Shown: piece after piece, positions 42,614-50,177 of the stretch
Layout: each line of letters starts with the position of its first letter
Numbering within the stretch: the first letter of the stretch is position 1
Source of the DNA: Candidatus Delongbacteria bacterium
GTDB lineage: Bacteria > CAIWAD01
Direction: 5' to 3'
DNA: 64,000 nt
Assembly (NCBI GenBank): GCA_020634015.1
Contig: JACKCN010000001.1
Coordinates: forward strand, 913,001 to 977,000
Position numbers and translations under genes: made by a program
The notes under the pieces: generated by a model
Database searches by the model: none
What the model was told of the DNA's origin: nothing
Seen by the model: the letters and a program-made list of their open reading frames with translations, nothing else

Positions 42614-43329
42614 CACAGGCGGCTCTTCCCTCGGGTGGGCGTGAATTCCTGCAGGTACCAGGGCTCCAGCAGGCTCGCGTCCTCGGGGCCCTTCAATCGG
42701 TATCGGTCCTGGCCCAGGCGGTTCATCCAGTCCAGCGACAGGCGGTTGGCCGGATCATCGGCCAGAAACACACCCCGGGGTGCGCTGCGGGCATGGGCGC
42801 GCAAATCGTGAACCGCGGGTCCCACCACCAGGGCATCGTCGGGCAGAGTCTCCAGAAACTCATCGAATGAGTGCCGACTGAAGTCCTGCAGCCGCTGGCA
42901 GAAAAAATCCTGGCGCCTGTGCAGTGCGGTGTACAATTCCCCACGCCGGGCGCCCACCACCGGGGCCACCACTCCACTCAGGCAGGGGGCCTGCTGGGCC
43001 AGCACCTCCAATGTATTCAGCGGTACCAGCGGAATGCCATGCCGGAAGGCCAGCCCCTTGGCACTGGCCAGCCCGACCCGCAGTCCGGTGAAAGAACCGG
43101 GACCATTGGCAAGGATGATCAATTCCAGATCGGAAGCGGCCAGGCCCTGGTTGGCCAGCATCTCGCGCAGGTCGGGAATCAGGCGCGAACCGGCCTTCAG
43201 GGCTGAGCCCCAGCTGCGCTCCTCCAGCAGGCCATTGTGGTGCAGGGCCAGTCCTCCGCCGGGTGTGGCCGTGTCGATGACCAGGGCCAGCCGGTCGGGC
43301 AGGGGAAGATGCGGGTCTGGGCTGTGCAT
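42613..43329 (-). CDS. tsaB: tRNA threonylcarbamoyladenosine biosynthesis protein TsaB
   Basis: This 238-aa ASKHA-fold protein scaffolds TsaD and TsaE in t6A37 modification of tRNA. I take the ATG at 43329 with GGAG 8 nt upstream; an in-frame ATG at 43368 would add 13 residues. Signature segments are LALVIDTATPGGGLAL, ANGPGSFTGLRVGLASAKGLA, VPLNTLEVLAQQ and VVGARRGELYTAL. As expected for TsaB, the TsaD metal-binding histidines are absent. The stop codon overlaps the cdaA start. The 92-nt region upstream ends at the TolC terminator, so a promoter probably lies there. Confidence 0.92.
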   Translation of the reverse strand: MHSPDPHLPLPDRLALVIDTATPGGGLALHHNGLLEERSWGSALKAGSRLIPDLREMLANQGLAASDLELIILANGPGSFTGLRVGLASAKGLAFRHGIPLVPLNTLEVLAQQAPCLSGVVAPVVGARRGELYTALHRRQDFFCQRLQDFSRHSFDEFLETLPDDALVVGPAVHDLRAHARSAPRGVFLADDPANRLSLDWMNRLGQDRYRLKGPEDASLLEPWYLQEFTPTRGKSRL

Positions 43330-43419
43330 GAACTGGGCTCCAGCAGTCGGCGTCGGCAGAGGCCGCAATATAGATCACCGCTGGCTCCGGCGCACGGTCC
43401 GGCGCCGCCCAGCGAGCAG

Positions 43420-43444
43420 AAAAGGCCGTTCAGCGAACGGCCTT
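43420..43444 (-). terminator. Rho-independent terminator after the TolC gene
   Basis: A perfect 10-bp stem (AAGGCCGTTC with its complement) around a 3-nt loop is followed on the minus strand by TTTTC. It lies 21 nt after the TolC stop and closes the zinc finger-hpnCDE-PDZ-TolC transcript. Confidence 0.85.
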
Positions 43445-43465
43445 GAGATCGGAAGTGGACGGTCT

Positions 43466-44800
43466 TCAGCGCAGAGTGCGTCCCACCGAGAGCTCCAGGT
43501 CGGCCAGGCGGTCCAGAAAATCGAGCTGCTGCTGGATGTGGCCGGTCTCCGCCTGACGCAGGGTGGCGCGTGCACTCTGGACATTCAGCAGGGTCGCCAG
43601 ACCCAGGCGATAGCGCTCCTCCTCCATTTCGAAGGAACGGCGCGCCAGCTCGCGGTTCTTTTCCGTGACACGGCTCTGCTCCCAGGAGGATCCGAGGCGC
43701 GCCAGGGCATCGCCGATTTCCGAACGGGCCTGGCGGCGAGCCTGCTCCAGATTGAGTTGCTCGCGTTGCTCGTCGGCACGTCGATGCTGCCAGGTATTGG
43801 TGGTGGTGAAACCCGTGAACAGGGGCAGACGCAGATTCAGGCCCAGCCAGGTGGTGTTGTTGTCGGGAAAGAGTTCCAGATCCTTGCGCTCTTCACGGTT
43901 GATCGAGCGGCTGTAGTCCAGCCCCAGAGACAGGTTGGGCATGAAGCGGGCACGCGCGGCCGTGGTGCTCCAGCGGGCACTTTCCACGCGGTGCTGCTGG
44001 ACCACAAGCTCGTAGCGGGTTTCTTCGGCCATGGCCACCAGATCCTCGGCCTGCCAGGTGGGCTGGAACACATCGAAGGGTACATCGAGAGTGGCCTGCA
44101 CTCCCGGTTCGAGCCCGATCAGCACGGCCAGGGCGTCCCATGCCGAGCGCAGTTCCTGGCGCGCATTCTCCACGTTCAGCTGCTGGCTGCCCAGATCGAT
44201 TTCGGTCTGCAGCACATCCAGTTGTGTCACGGCGCCCACCTCGAAACGGGCCTGGGCCAGACGGTGCTGCTCCTCGTTCTGGCGCAACAGCTCCTCCTCA
44301 CGCCCCAGCAGTTCGCGACGGGCGATCACCTGATGCACCTGGCGTCGCAGATCGCGATGCAATTGCAGCTGGGCCCGCTCGTGGGCCAGACGCACATCCG
44401 CCTGGGCCAGCAGGGCCAGGCGATAGTTGGACACGGTCTCAAAGCCCTTGAACAGGTCCTGGCTGGCGCTGATCGACCAGGAATTGGAATTGGTGACGAA
44501 GCTTTCACCCGCCGGGCTGGTCTGGATGGACCCGTCGGAGGCCACGTAGTCAAAGGTTTCCCGGCGTGTCCGCGAGGTGTTGGCGCTCAGGTCCACTGTG
44601 GGCAGAAAGGTGCCCAGCGCCTGCAGCCTGTCGCCACGCAGGCTGTTCACATCCAGTTCGGCCGAGGCCACGGAGGTGTTGCCCGCGCCGCCGATGGCGT
44701 ACAGGTCCGCGAAGGTGTAACTGCGGGCCGGATCCAATGTCTCGGCGAAGGCGGCGGATGTCAGGAACAGGGTCACACAAAGGGAAATCGCGGAACGCAT
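43466..44800 (-). CDS. TolC-family outer-membrane efflux protein
   Basis: This 444-aa exported protein has a signal peptide ending SAAFA. It has the internally duplicated TolC layout: a helix-rich periplasmic tunnel (LALLAQADVRLAHERAQLQL, ARFEVGAVTQLDVLQTEIDL, RYRLGLATLLNVQSARATL) and short barrel segments (LDYSRSINREE, LGLNLRLPLFTG). The two 'RFEVG..TQLDVLQ' and 'RYRLG..TLLNVQ' repeats are diagnostic. TolC proteins form the exit duct for RND or ABC efflux and type I secretion. No inner-membrane pump or adaptor gene lies beside it; its nearest neighbours are a PDZ protein gene (36 nt upstream) and the hpn genes. Confidence 0.9.
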   Translation of the reverse strand: MRSAISLCVTLFLTSAAFAETLDPARSYTFADLYAIGGAGNTSVASAELDVNSLRGDRLQALGTFLPTVDLSANTSRTRRETFDYVASDGSIQTSPAGESFVTNSNSWSISASQDLFKGFETVSNYRLALLAQADVRLAHERAQLQLHRDLRRQVHQVIARRELLGREEELLRQNEEQHRLAQARFEVGAVTQLDVLQTEIDLGSQQLNVENARQELRSAWDALAVLIGLEPGVQATLDVPFDVFQPTWQAEDLVAMAEETRYELVVQQHRVESARWSTTAARARFMPNLSLGLDYSRSINREERKDLELFPDNNTTWLGLNLRLPLFTGFTTTNTWQHRRADEQREQLNLEQARRQARSEIGDALARLGSSWEQSRVTEKNRELARRSFEMEEERYRLGLATLLNVQSARATLRQAETGHIQQQLDFLDRLADLELSVGRTLR

Positions 44801-44836
44801 GGACTCTCCGGTCGAATGGAAACGGGTGGCAGGGGA

Positions 44837-45853
44837 CTAGAAGACGCCGGTATCCTCGCGAAGAAGGAATCCTGGCATTGGATCACAGTCTCCGTCGAGC
44901 ATGTCCTGGCGCATCTCCTCTCGCAATTCGAGCATGTCCTGACGAAGTTCCTCGCGATTTTCCTCGAGGTCACGCCGGGCTTCTTCCATGCTTTCGCGGA
45001 TCTCCTGGCGGTTCTCCTCGTCGAACGAAAAGAAGAGCATGGAGGACTCCAGTCCGTTCACCACGCCCTCGCCGATGCGGATTCCCATGTCGGCCATCGT
45101 TTCCGCTCCGTCCACGGTGCCGTCAAGCAGCAGGGCCCGTGGGGTTTCCGTGTCGGGCACGAACAGGCTGGAATGATCGCGGCTGCCGATCTGGAAGGTG
45201 AGGGTGCGCGGTTTGTGGTCCCGGTAGATCAGGATGGTGATGGTCGTACCGGGTTTCGTGCTGCGCGTGAGACGTCCCAGGCGGCCGATGCTGTCGACGC
45301 GCTTGTCGTCGAGCTGCACGATCACATCACCGACCTTGATTCCGTTCTTCTCGGCGGAAGATCCGGACACCACGCCATCGACGAGCACTCCGTATCCTTC
45401 CTCGACACCAAAGAACTCGAGCAGGTTGGTGTTGATCTCCTGCGTGGTCACTCCCAGGAAGCCCGAGTTGGAACTCACGTCCTTGCCGAAGACCTTGACC
45501 ACGGGCGCGTTCCTTGGGGCCTCGCCCAATTGGGCACTCAGGGTGTGCTTCTCGCCGCCCCGCAACACGACCAGTTTGATCGTATCACCCGGTTCGTGGC
45601 GTCCCAGATAGAAACTGAGGTCGTCGCGATCGGTGACTGCCTTGCCCCCGAAGAGCAGAAACAGGTCGCCATCGCGGATGCCGGCCTTTTCGGCGGGCGA
45701 TCCGTCAACGACCTGGTCGACCCGGACCGCCAGACCCTTTTCGCCATACTTGTCCAGAGAGACCGGTTCGTCGTCCAGGATCACTCCCAGAAAGGTGTCG
45801 CCGGCCAGGGCGATTCTGGCCGCGAGCAGCAGGATGGCCAGCAGGGTTTTCAC
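44837..45853 (-). CDS. Exported twin-PDZ protein with C-terminal charged coiled coil
   Basis: This is a 338-aa periplasmic protein. The GTG at 45853 has a strong AAGGAGG 7 nt upstream and begins a signal peptide (LLAILLLAARIALA). Two PDZ domains follow: about residues 40-100 (VVDGSPAEKAGIRDGDLFLLFG) and about 125-200 (FLGVTTQEINTNLLEFFGV, SGSSAEKNGIKVGDVIVQLD). There is no trypsin-like or other protease domain. The C-terminus is a highly charged coiled coil (RRDLEENREELRQDMLELRE). Such proteins bind C-terminal peptide tails or act as scaffolds. The gene lies between hpnE and tolC, probably on the same transcript. Role unknown. Confidence 0.83.
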   Translation of the reverse strand: MKTLLAILLLAARIALAGDTFLGVILDDEPVSLDKYGEKGLAVRVDQVVDGSPAEKAGIRDGDLFLLFGGKAVTDRDDLSFYLGRHEPGDTIKLVVLRGGEKHTLSAQLGEAPRNAPVVKVFGKDVSSNSGFLGVTTQEINTNLLEFFGVEEGYGVLVDGVVSGSSAEKNGIKVGDVIVQLDDKRVDSIGRLGRLTRSTKPGTTITILIYRDHKPRTLTFQIGSRDHSSLFVPDTETPRALLLDGTVDGAETMADMGIRIGEGVVNGLESSMLFFSFDEENRQEIRESMEEARRDLEENREELRQDMLELREEMRQDMLDGDCDPMPGFLLREDTGVF

Positions 45854-45953
45854 GAAACACCTCCTTCGAAAGGGAACGGAATGCGGACGAGGGCAGAGTG
45901 TCTTCGCCGCGAAAGCCGCGCTTTGACCGGCTGCCGCCGCCGCAGGTTTCATC

Positions 45954-47249
45954 TCAACAAGCCGGAATCGGGCTCCGTGGTCCTTGTGCGACCATCGGCC
46001 GCGCCATCTGCCGAGCGCTGAGCACCGCGGATTCCATGGTGAGCGGCAAACCGGTGCGGCACCAGGCTCCACAGACCCAGAGCCCGGGCAGCAATTCGCC
46101 CGGAAGCGGTCGCAGTCGATTCCACTCGGGAGTCTGCAGGGGCAGGGCTCGCGGTTGGCGGATCAGCCAGCCCCGGCCTTCACACACGAGCCCGAGGCGG
46201 GTCAGCAGCTCCCGGCCTTCCTGCTCGAGGACCCGGCCTTCCAGCTGGCCCAGGCCACTGGCCACCAGAATCGCCGAGCGCTCCTCCACCCCCGCGTCGA
46301 CCGGCGGCCTGAAGAGAAACTGGAAGCGCTCTCCAAAAAGTCCCAGCAGGCGTTCGCGCCAGGGCCAGGTTTTCACGGGCAGGTGCAGGTTGGCGATGCC
46401 CGCCGCATCGGTTGACTGCGGCAGTCCGGGCAAGCTCTCTGCCTGCCAGGCAAGCGCCAGCGCCTCGGGCGCTGCCGCCCAGACCAGCCGATCCGCCGAC
46501 ACGGATCCGCTCTCGCCCTCCAGCAGGAATCCGCCAGCCGGTTGACGCTTGATCGTGCGTACCGCGGCACCCAGCCGGATCTGGCCACCGGCGCGCTCGA
46601 GCTCCTGGCTCAGCGGTCCAATCAGCAGACGCTCCAGCGGCCAGCGCGTCAGCAGCGGCCTTGCGGCCTGCGCGCTGGCGAACATGGTGCGGAAGGCGGA
46701 ATGGAACAACCGCGCATCCAGGGGCTCGAGGGGACCATTGAAAACCGAGAGCGCCCATTCGCGCCAGAACTCGAGTGCCACTGGCGAGTGCAGGCCCAGC
46801 CGATTCAGCAGTAGTCCCACCGTCTCGCCCTCGGCCGGATCGCTGAGTTGCAGGCGAATACCGGCCTTGAGCAGGGACAGCCGATCGCTCCAGTTCCAAC
46901 CCGAGGCATTCAGCAGGCCGATGGGAAATGCCAGTGCCCCCAGCGCGGGTCGCAGCACAAGGGTGCCACGCCTGCCCGCTCGATGAATTGGATAGCGGTC
47001 CGGCTGCGTGTCCAGACCCTCGGTGGTGCCCAGCTCTTCAAGCAGATGCAGGCATTCACGGTAGCAGCCCAGAAAGAGATGCAGGCTGTTGTCGGTACGT
47101 CCGAAGGGCGAGTCCAGACTGAAAGTCGCCCCGCCCGGGTGCCGTCGCGCCTCGAGCAAGCAAACGGAAAGTCCGGCGCGGGCCAGATCGCGGGCCGCCG
47201 TGAGACCGGCCAGCCCGGCTCCCACCACCACCACATCGCTGTGTGTCAT
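45954..47249 (-). CDS. hpnE: Hydroxysqualene dehydroxylase HpnE
   Basis: This 431-aa FAD-dependent oxidoreductase of the amine-oxidase/phytoene-desaturase fold starts at the ATG at 47249, overlapping the hpnD stop by ATGA. The N-terminal dinucleotide-binding motif is VVVVGAGLAGLTAARDL, then LEARRHPGG and SLHLFLGCYRECLHLL. The C-terminal FAD segment is LPGLWVCGAWCRTGLPLTMESAV. In the three-step pathway HpnC makes hydroxysqualene from presqualene diphosphate and HpnE reduces it to squalene. The context hpnC-hpnD-hpnE fixes the assignment. No squalene-hopene cyclase or other triterpenoid gene is in the window. Confidence 0.9.
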   Translation of the reverse strand: MTHSDVVVVGAGLAGLTAARDLARAGLSVCLLEARRHPGGATFSLDSPFGRTDNSLHLFLGCYRECLHLLEELGTTEGLDTQPDRYPIHRAGRRGTLVLRPALGALAFPIGLLNASGWNWSDRLSLLKAGIRLQLSDPAEGETVGLLLNRLGLHSPVALEFWREWALSVFNGPLEPLDARLFHSAFRTMFASAQAARPLLTRWPLERLLIGPLSQELERAGGQIRLGAAVRTIKRQPAGGFLLEGESGSVSADRLVWAAAPEALALAWQAESLPGLPQSTDAAGIANLHLPVKTWPWRERLLGLFGERFQFLFRPPVDAGVEERSAILVASGLGQLEGRVLEQEGRELLTRLGLVCEGRGWLIRQPRALPLQTPEWNRLRPLPGELLPGLWVCGAWCRTGLPLTMESAVLSARQMARPMVAQGPRSPIPAC

Positions 47250-48130
47250 TTCCACGAAAGGGCCGTGCCCAGGGCGATCCACAGTTTGCGCCAGAGGGGA
47301 TAGCGCACCTTGCCGCGAGTGACATCGTGGTCCCGTGCGCGGATCTCGACCAGCAGGCGACGGTAGAGCCGCGCCATGATCAGGGCAGGTTTCATCGAGG
47401 AGCGTTCGGACTCGGGCAAGAGGGCGAACGCGTCGTCGTACAGGCGGTCGCTGCGATCGCAGAACTCCTGCATCAGCGTGCGGAAGCCAGGGTGAAAGTT
47501 TCCGTGGATCACATCCTCGTCGCTGACACCGTGATGCAGGCGTTCGTCCTGGGGCAGGTAGATCCTGCCTTCCGCCGCATCTTCGGCCACATCTCGGGCC
47601 ACGTTGGTAAGCTGCATCGCCAGACCCAGAGTTTCCGCGAACTGGCGCACACGGGGATCGCGATAGCCGAAGATCTCGATGCTCATCAGGCCCACCACGG
47701 AGGCCACATGCCAGCAATACTGGCTGAGGGCGGCGAAATCGGGATAGCGCTGGCGGGTCAGGTCCATTTCCATGCCGTCCAGCAACTGGTGCAGCAGCTC
47801 ACGCCGGATCGGGAAGCGTTCCAGCGTGTCACGCAATGCCAACATCACCGGTTCCCGCGAGGAGTCCATGCGCTCCAGCTTGTCGCGCAGGGTGTCCAGG
47901 CGCTGACGTCCCTGTTCAATGGACGGCGCTTCATCCACGGCCTGGTCGGCATGCTGGCAGAAGGCGTAGACGGCATGGATCGCCCGTCGGCGCCCGGGGC
48001 TCATGAATGCGAAGGCCCAATAGAAATGGCGGGCGTGCTGGCGGGTATATGCGGAGCAGTAGCGATAGGCGGAGTCCAGTTCGTGGGCCGCTGGTGCCAG
48101 CGCATTGACGTGCTCGATGGCTGCGCCCAC
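47246..48130 (-). CDS. hpnD: Presqualene diphosphate synthase HpnD
   Basis: This 294-aa trans-isoprenyl diphosphate synthase fold enzyme condenses two farnesyl diphosphates to presqualene diphosphate. The frame is open into hpnC, but no ATG lies between; I take the GTG at 48130, just behind a GGGGGAGG tract, 22 nt after hpnC ends. The start is uncertain. Family segments are HFYWAFAFMSPGRRRAIHAVYAFC, the first Asp motif DQAVDE, and the second, NVARDVAEDAAEGRIYLPQ. It overlaps hpnE by 4 nt. HpnD and HpnC are homologous; order and sequence (the second Asp motif followed by GRIYLPQDE) fit HpnD for this one. Confidence 0.9.
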   Translation of the reverse strand: MGAAIEHVNALAPAAHELDSAYRYCSAYTRQHARHFYWAFAFMSPGRRRAIHAVYAFCQHADQAVDEAPSIEQGRQRLDTLRDKLERMDSSREPVMLALRDTLERFPIRRELLHQLLDGMEMDLTRQRYPDFAALSQYCWHVASVVGLMSIEIFGYRDPRVRQFAETLGLAMQLTNVARDVAEDAAEGRIYLPQDERLHHGVSDEDVIHGNFHPGFRTLMQEFCDRSDRLYDDAFALLPESERSSMKPALIMARLYRRLLVEIRARDHDVTRGKVRYPLWRKLWIALGTALSWK

Positions 48131-48152
48131 CCCTCCCCCTTCCAGGCTCGAT

Positions 48153-49076
48153 TCAGCGGCCGCGTCCCATTGCTGCGGCCAATCCGATACGGATTTTTTT
48201 CCCGCGGGAAAGATGGGGCCGGCGCCACAGAATATCCACTCCCTGCCAGCGTACCTGCTCCAGAATCGCCCGGCCTCCACCCAGAAACAGGGCCAGTTCC
48301 AGCGACAGGCGTCGTGGCACACGCCGCAGCAGGGGGGCGCCTTCATCGAAGAGCTGGCCGGTCCAGTCAGTCAGCGAATCCAGCAGGGGCTGCAGCTGGT
48401 TTCCTGCGGCTCGCAGGCCTTCCAGATCGGTGGGCAGCCCATGAGCCAGAAGGTCTTCCCGTGGCAGGGTCCAGCGTCCAACGGGCAGATCCCGGGAGAG
48501 GTCCTGCCAGAAGTTCGCCAGTTGCAGACCGGTGCAGATCCGGTCGGAAAGCCGGTCCAATTCCGGATCATCCAGCCCGAACAGGCGCAGGATCAGTCGA
48601 CCGACCGGATCGGCGCTGCGACTGCAGTAGTCCAGCAGAGAGGCTCGCGACTCGTGCACGGGCGATACCAGATCCTGGCGGAAAGCGCTCAGCAGATCCA
48701 GCAGCAGTGAAAGGGGCATGGCGTGTCGTTGCAGTGTCTCGACAAGGGCGGGCAGCAATGGATGCCGATCAGCCCCGGAGGGCAGTTCGCGGATCATCTG
48801 GGTCCAATGATCCAGACGGGCCAGACGAAAGGCGATTTCATCCTGCGGGGCCAGGCCGGGAGGCAGCTCCCCGGGCTCGTCGGCCAGGTCATCGGAGAAA
48901 CGGGCGAAAGCGTAGATCGCGGCCAGGGCGGGGCGCAGTCGGCGGGGAAAAAGCAGGCTGCCGACGGTGAAGTTTTCATAATGGGCCAGAAACTCCCGGC
49001 AGTACAAACCAGAAGAGGCTGGATTGCCCGCACCGGGCTCCAGCCTCTTCCGAATGAATGACTCCGTGGGGTCCAC
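48153..49076 (-). CDS. hpnC: Hydroxysqualene synthase HpnC
   Basis: This 307-aa squalene/phytoene synthase-fold protein makes hydroxysqualene from presqualene diphosphate. A GTG start at 49076 lies 5 nt after the zinc-finger gene. The HpnC signature HYENFTVGSLLFPRRLRPAL is followed by AIYAFARFSDDLADE (first Asp motif) and LANFWQDLSRDLPVGRWTLP (second Asp motif). Ordering hpnC-hpnD-hpnE is the standard arrangement. Squalene made here could feed hopanoid or other polycyclic lipids encoded elsewhere. Confidence 0.9.
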   Translation of the reverse strand: MDPTESFIRKRLEPGAGNPASSGLYCREFLAHYENFTVGSLLFPRRLRPALAAIYAFARFSDDLADEPGELPPGLAPQDEIAFRLARLDHWTQMIRELPSGADRHPLLPALVETLQRHAMPLSLLLDLLSAFRQDLVSPVHESRASLLDYCSRSADPVGRLILRLFGLDDPELDRLSDRICTGLQLANFWQDLSRDLPVGRWTLPREDLLAHGLPTDLEGLRAAGNQLQPLLDSLTDWTGQLFDEGAPLLRRVPRRLSLELALFLGGGRAILEQVRWQGVDILWRRPHLSRGKKIRIGLAAAMGRGR

Positions 49077-49081
49077 CCGAA

Positions 49082-49288
49082 TCAGGAGAACATGTCGATG
49101 GGCGTATTGACGTGCATGTTGCCCGTGGACTGAATGTTGTTCTCAAGCTTCTGGCTGCCCAGGCGGTTGGCTTCCTTGGTCACCTTGACGAAACAGTTCC
49201 AATGGTAGGTACCTTCGATACCCTTCTGCTTGGATTCGTACTTGGTGTCTTTTTTCTTGATTTCCTTCTGGCAGTAACAGCAGTCCAT
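49082..49288 (-). CDS. Small zinc-finger-like protein (half-LIM pattern) upstream of hpnC
   Basis: This 68-aa protein starts at an ATG with GGGAG 5 nt upstream. Cys3-x2-Cys6 and His29-x2-Cys32 (CCYCQKEI ... TYHWNCF) form a C-x2-C-x22-H-x2-C set. That is the spacing and flavour of the first zinc finger of LIM domains, with no second finger. The middle is Lys-rich and the C-terminal half is Asn/Lys-rich. It lies 5 nt before hpnC and is probably the first gene of the hpn transcript. Function is unknown. It could bind zinc and regulate the cluster, or be an unrelated small protein that happens to lead the operon. Confidence 0.7.
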   Translation of the reverse strand: MDCCYCQKEIKKKDTKYESKQKGIEGTYHWNCFVKVTKEANRLGSQKLENNIQSTGNMHVNTPIDMFS

Positions 49289-49575
49289 CAAGCTCCCTTT
49301 CACTGAGTGATTTCGACTGGCCGGCGCGAACCCGCCATGTAAACAGAAACAACCTGCCGGTGTTCCGGGAGGCTTCCGAAGTGAGTGTGTGTCGTCTGAA
49401 TGCCCTGGTTCCTGACTTGTAGACAGGGGCAACTCGATCGCATCACCTGCCGTTTCCCCGGAACCCGAAGGGGAAGGTATCCTTCAACTGTCCAGAACAC
49501 TGGGTTGAAATACTTTGACAAAGACCCAGGGCCGTCAGGCAAGGCTTCGAGCGCCGCCATTTCCGGACGGCCCGG

Positions 49576-49603
49576 AGTATAATCCTTTTTTCGTGAAACA
49601 CAA
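49576..49603 (-). promoter_or_regulatory. Putative sigma-70-type promoter for the zinc finger-hpnCDE operon
   Basis: On the minus strand TTGTGT and TATACT are separated by 16 nt. It lies about 290 nt upstream of the zinc-finger gene start, leaving a long leader. The -35 is one of several T-rich options. Confidence 0.5.
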
Positions 49604-50002
49604 ATTTCGTGGCGCCATTTCTGGCGATATCAAGAGAAAAGCAAACTCTGTTATTTTTGTCACAATGAGTTCCGGCGCGGGAGCGGATCGGCACCCCGGC
49701 ACGACGTCCCGGGGAGAGCCTCGGATGGCCCCCCCCCGAAATGGCAGACAGGCGCGCCGGATGGATCCATACCATTCAAGACCAGACCCTCTCGAAGCGG
49801 GCAGGTCCGGGCCACCGTCCGCAGGCAACAGTGTGATGGCCGTCACATCCGACTGTGGTTCTGGACACCTTTCAAGGCCGGGCTCTCTGCCACTATTGGG
49901 CCGCGCAAAAGATTCCGCGGAATTCGATTCCGAACCAAGGGGGAACTCTTCAGCGTGCTGAAGAACCTTCCGCCAGCGCCTGGCGCAGGTTGAAGGATTG
50001 TT

Positions 50003-50037
50003 GGGGCAGGCCCCTGGGGGGGGAGCCTGCCCCTTTT
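50003..50037 (+). terminator. Intrinsic terminator upstream of the 571-aa secreted protein gene
   Basis: A perfect 9-bp stem (GGGGCAGGC/GCCTGCCCC) with a 13-nt loop is followed by TTTT. No annotated plus-strand gene precedes it, so it ends either an unannotated RNA or a leader transcript. Confidence 0.65.
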
Positions 50038-50114
50038 CTCTCGCCCTTGTTTTCTGAGCAAGATCAAGCGCCCGCAACCGGCGGAGCAGTAGATAGTCGG
50101 CGCTGGATTGGTCT

Positions 50115-50128
50115 TGCCCGATCGGGCA
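50115..50128. promoter_or_regulatory. Perfect 14-bp palindrome in 5' region of the 571-aa gene
   Basis: TGCCCGATCGGGCA is fully self-complementary and lies 49 nt upstream of the ATG at 50178. It could be a dimeric regulator site. No regulator gene is adjacent. Confidence 0.4.
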
Positions 50129-50177
50129 GAGCCGTCCAGCCTCCCGACCCTCCACTCTTCGACTTGAAAGGCTCACA

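Larger units (their letters stand above)
49289..50177. other. 889-nt divergent intergenic region; possible small RNA on plus strand
   Basis: No protein gene is supported. It holds a promoter-like pair for the minus-strand hpn operon (49576-49603) and a short hairpin in that operon's leader (TTCCCC/GGGGAA near 49450-49471). On the plus strand, a strong terminator at 50003-50037 precedes the next gene rather than following one. Just before it lie small hairpins (TTCAGC-GCTGAA near 49947-49962; CGCCAG-CTGGCG near 49972-49985). A short non-coding RNA or an attenuator-like leader ending at about 50037 would explain the terminator. A 14-bp palindrome lies at 50115. Confidence 0.45.
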
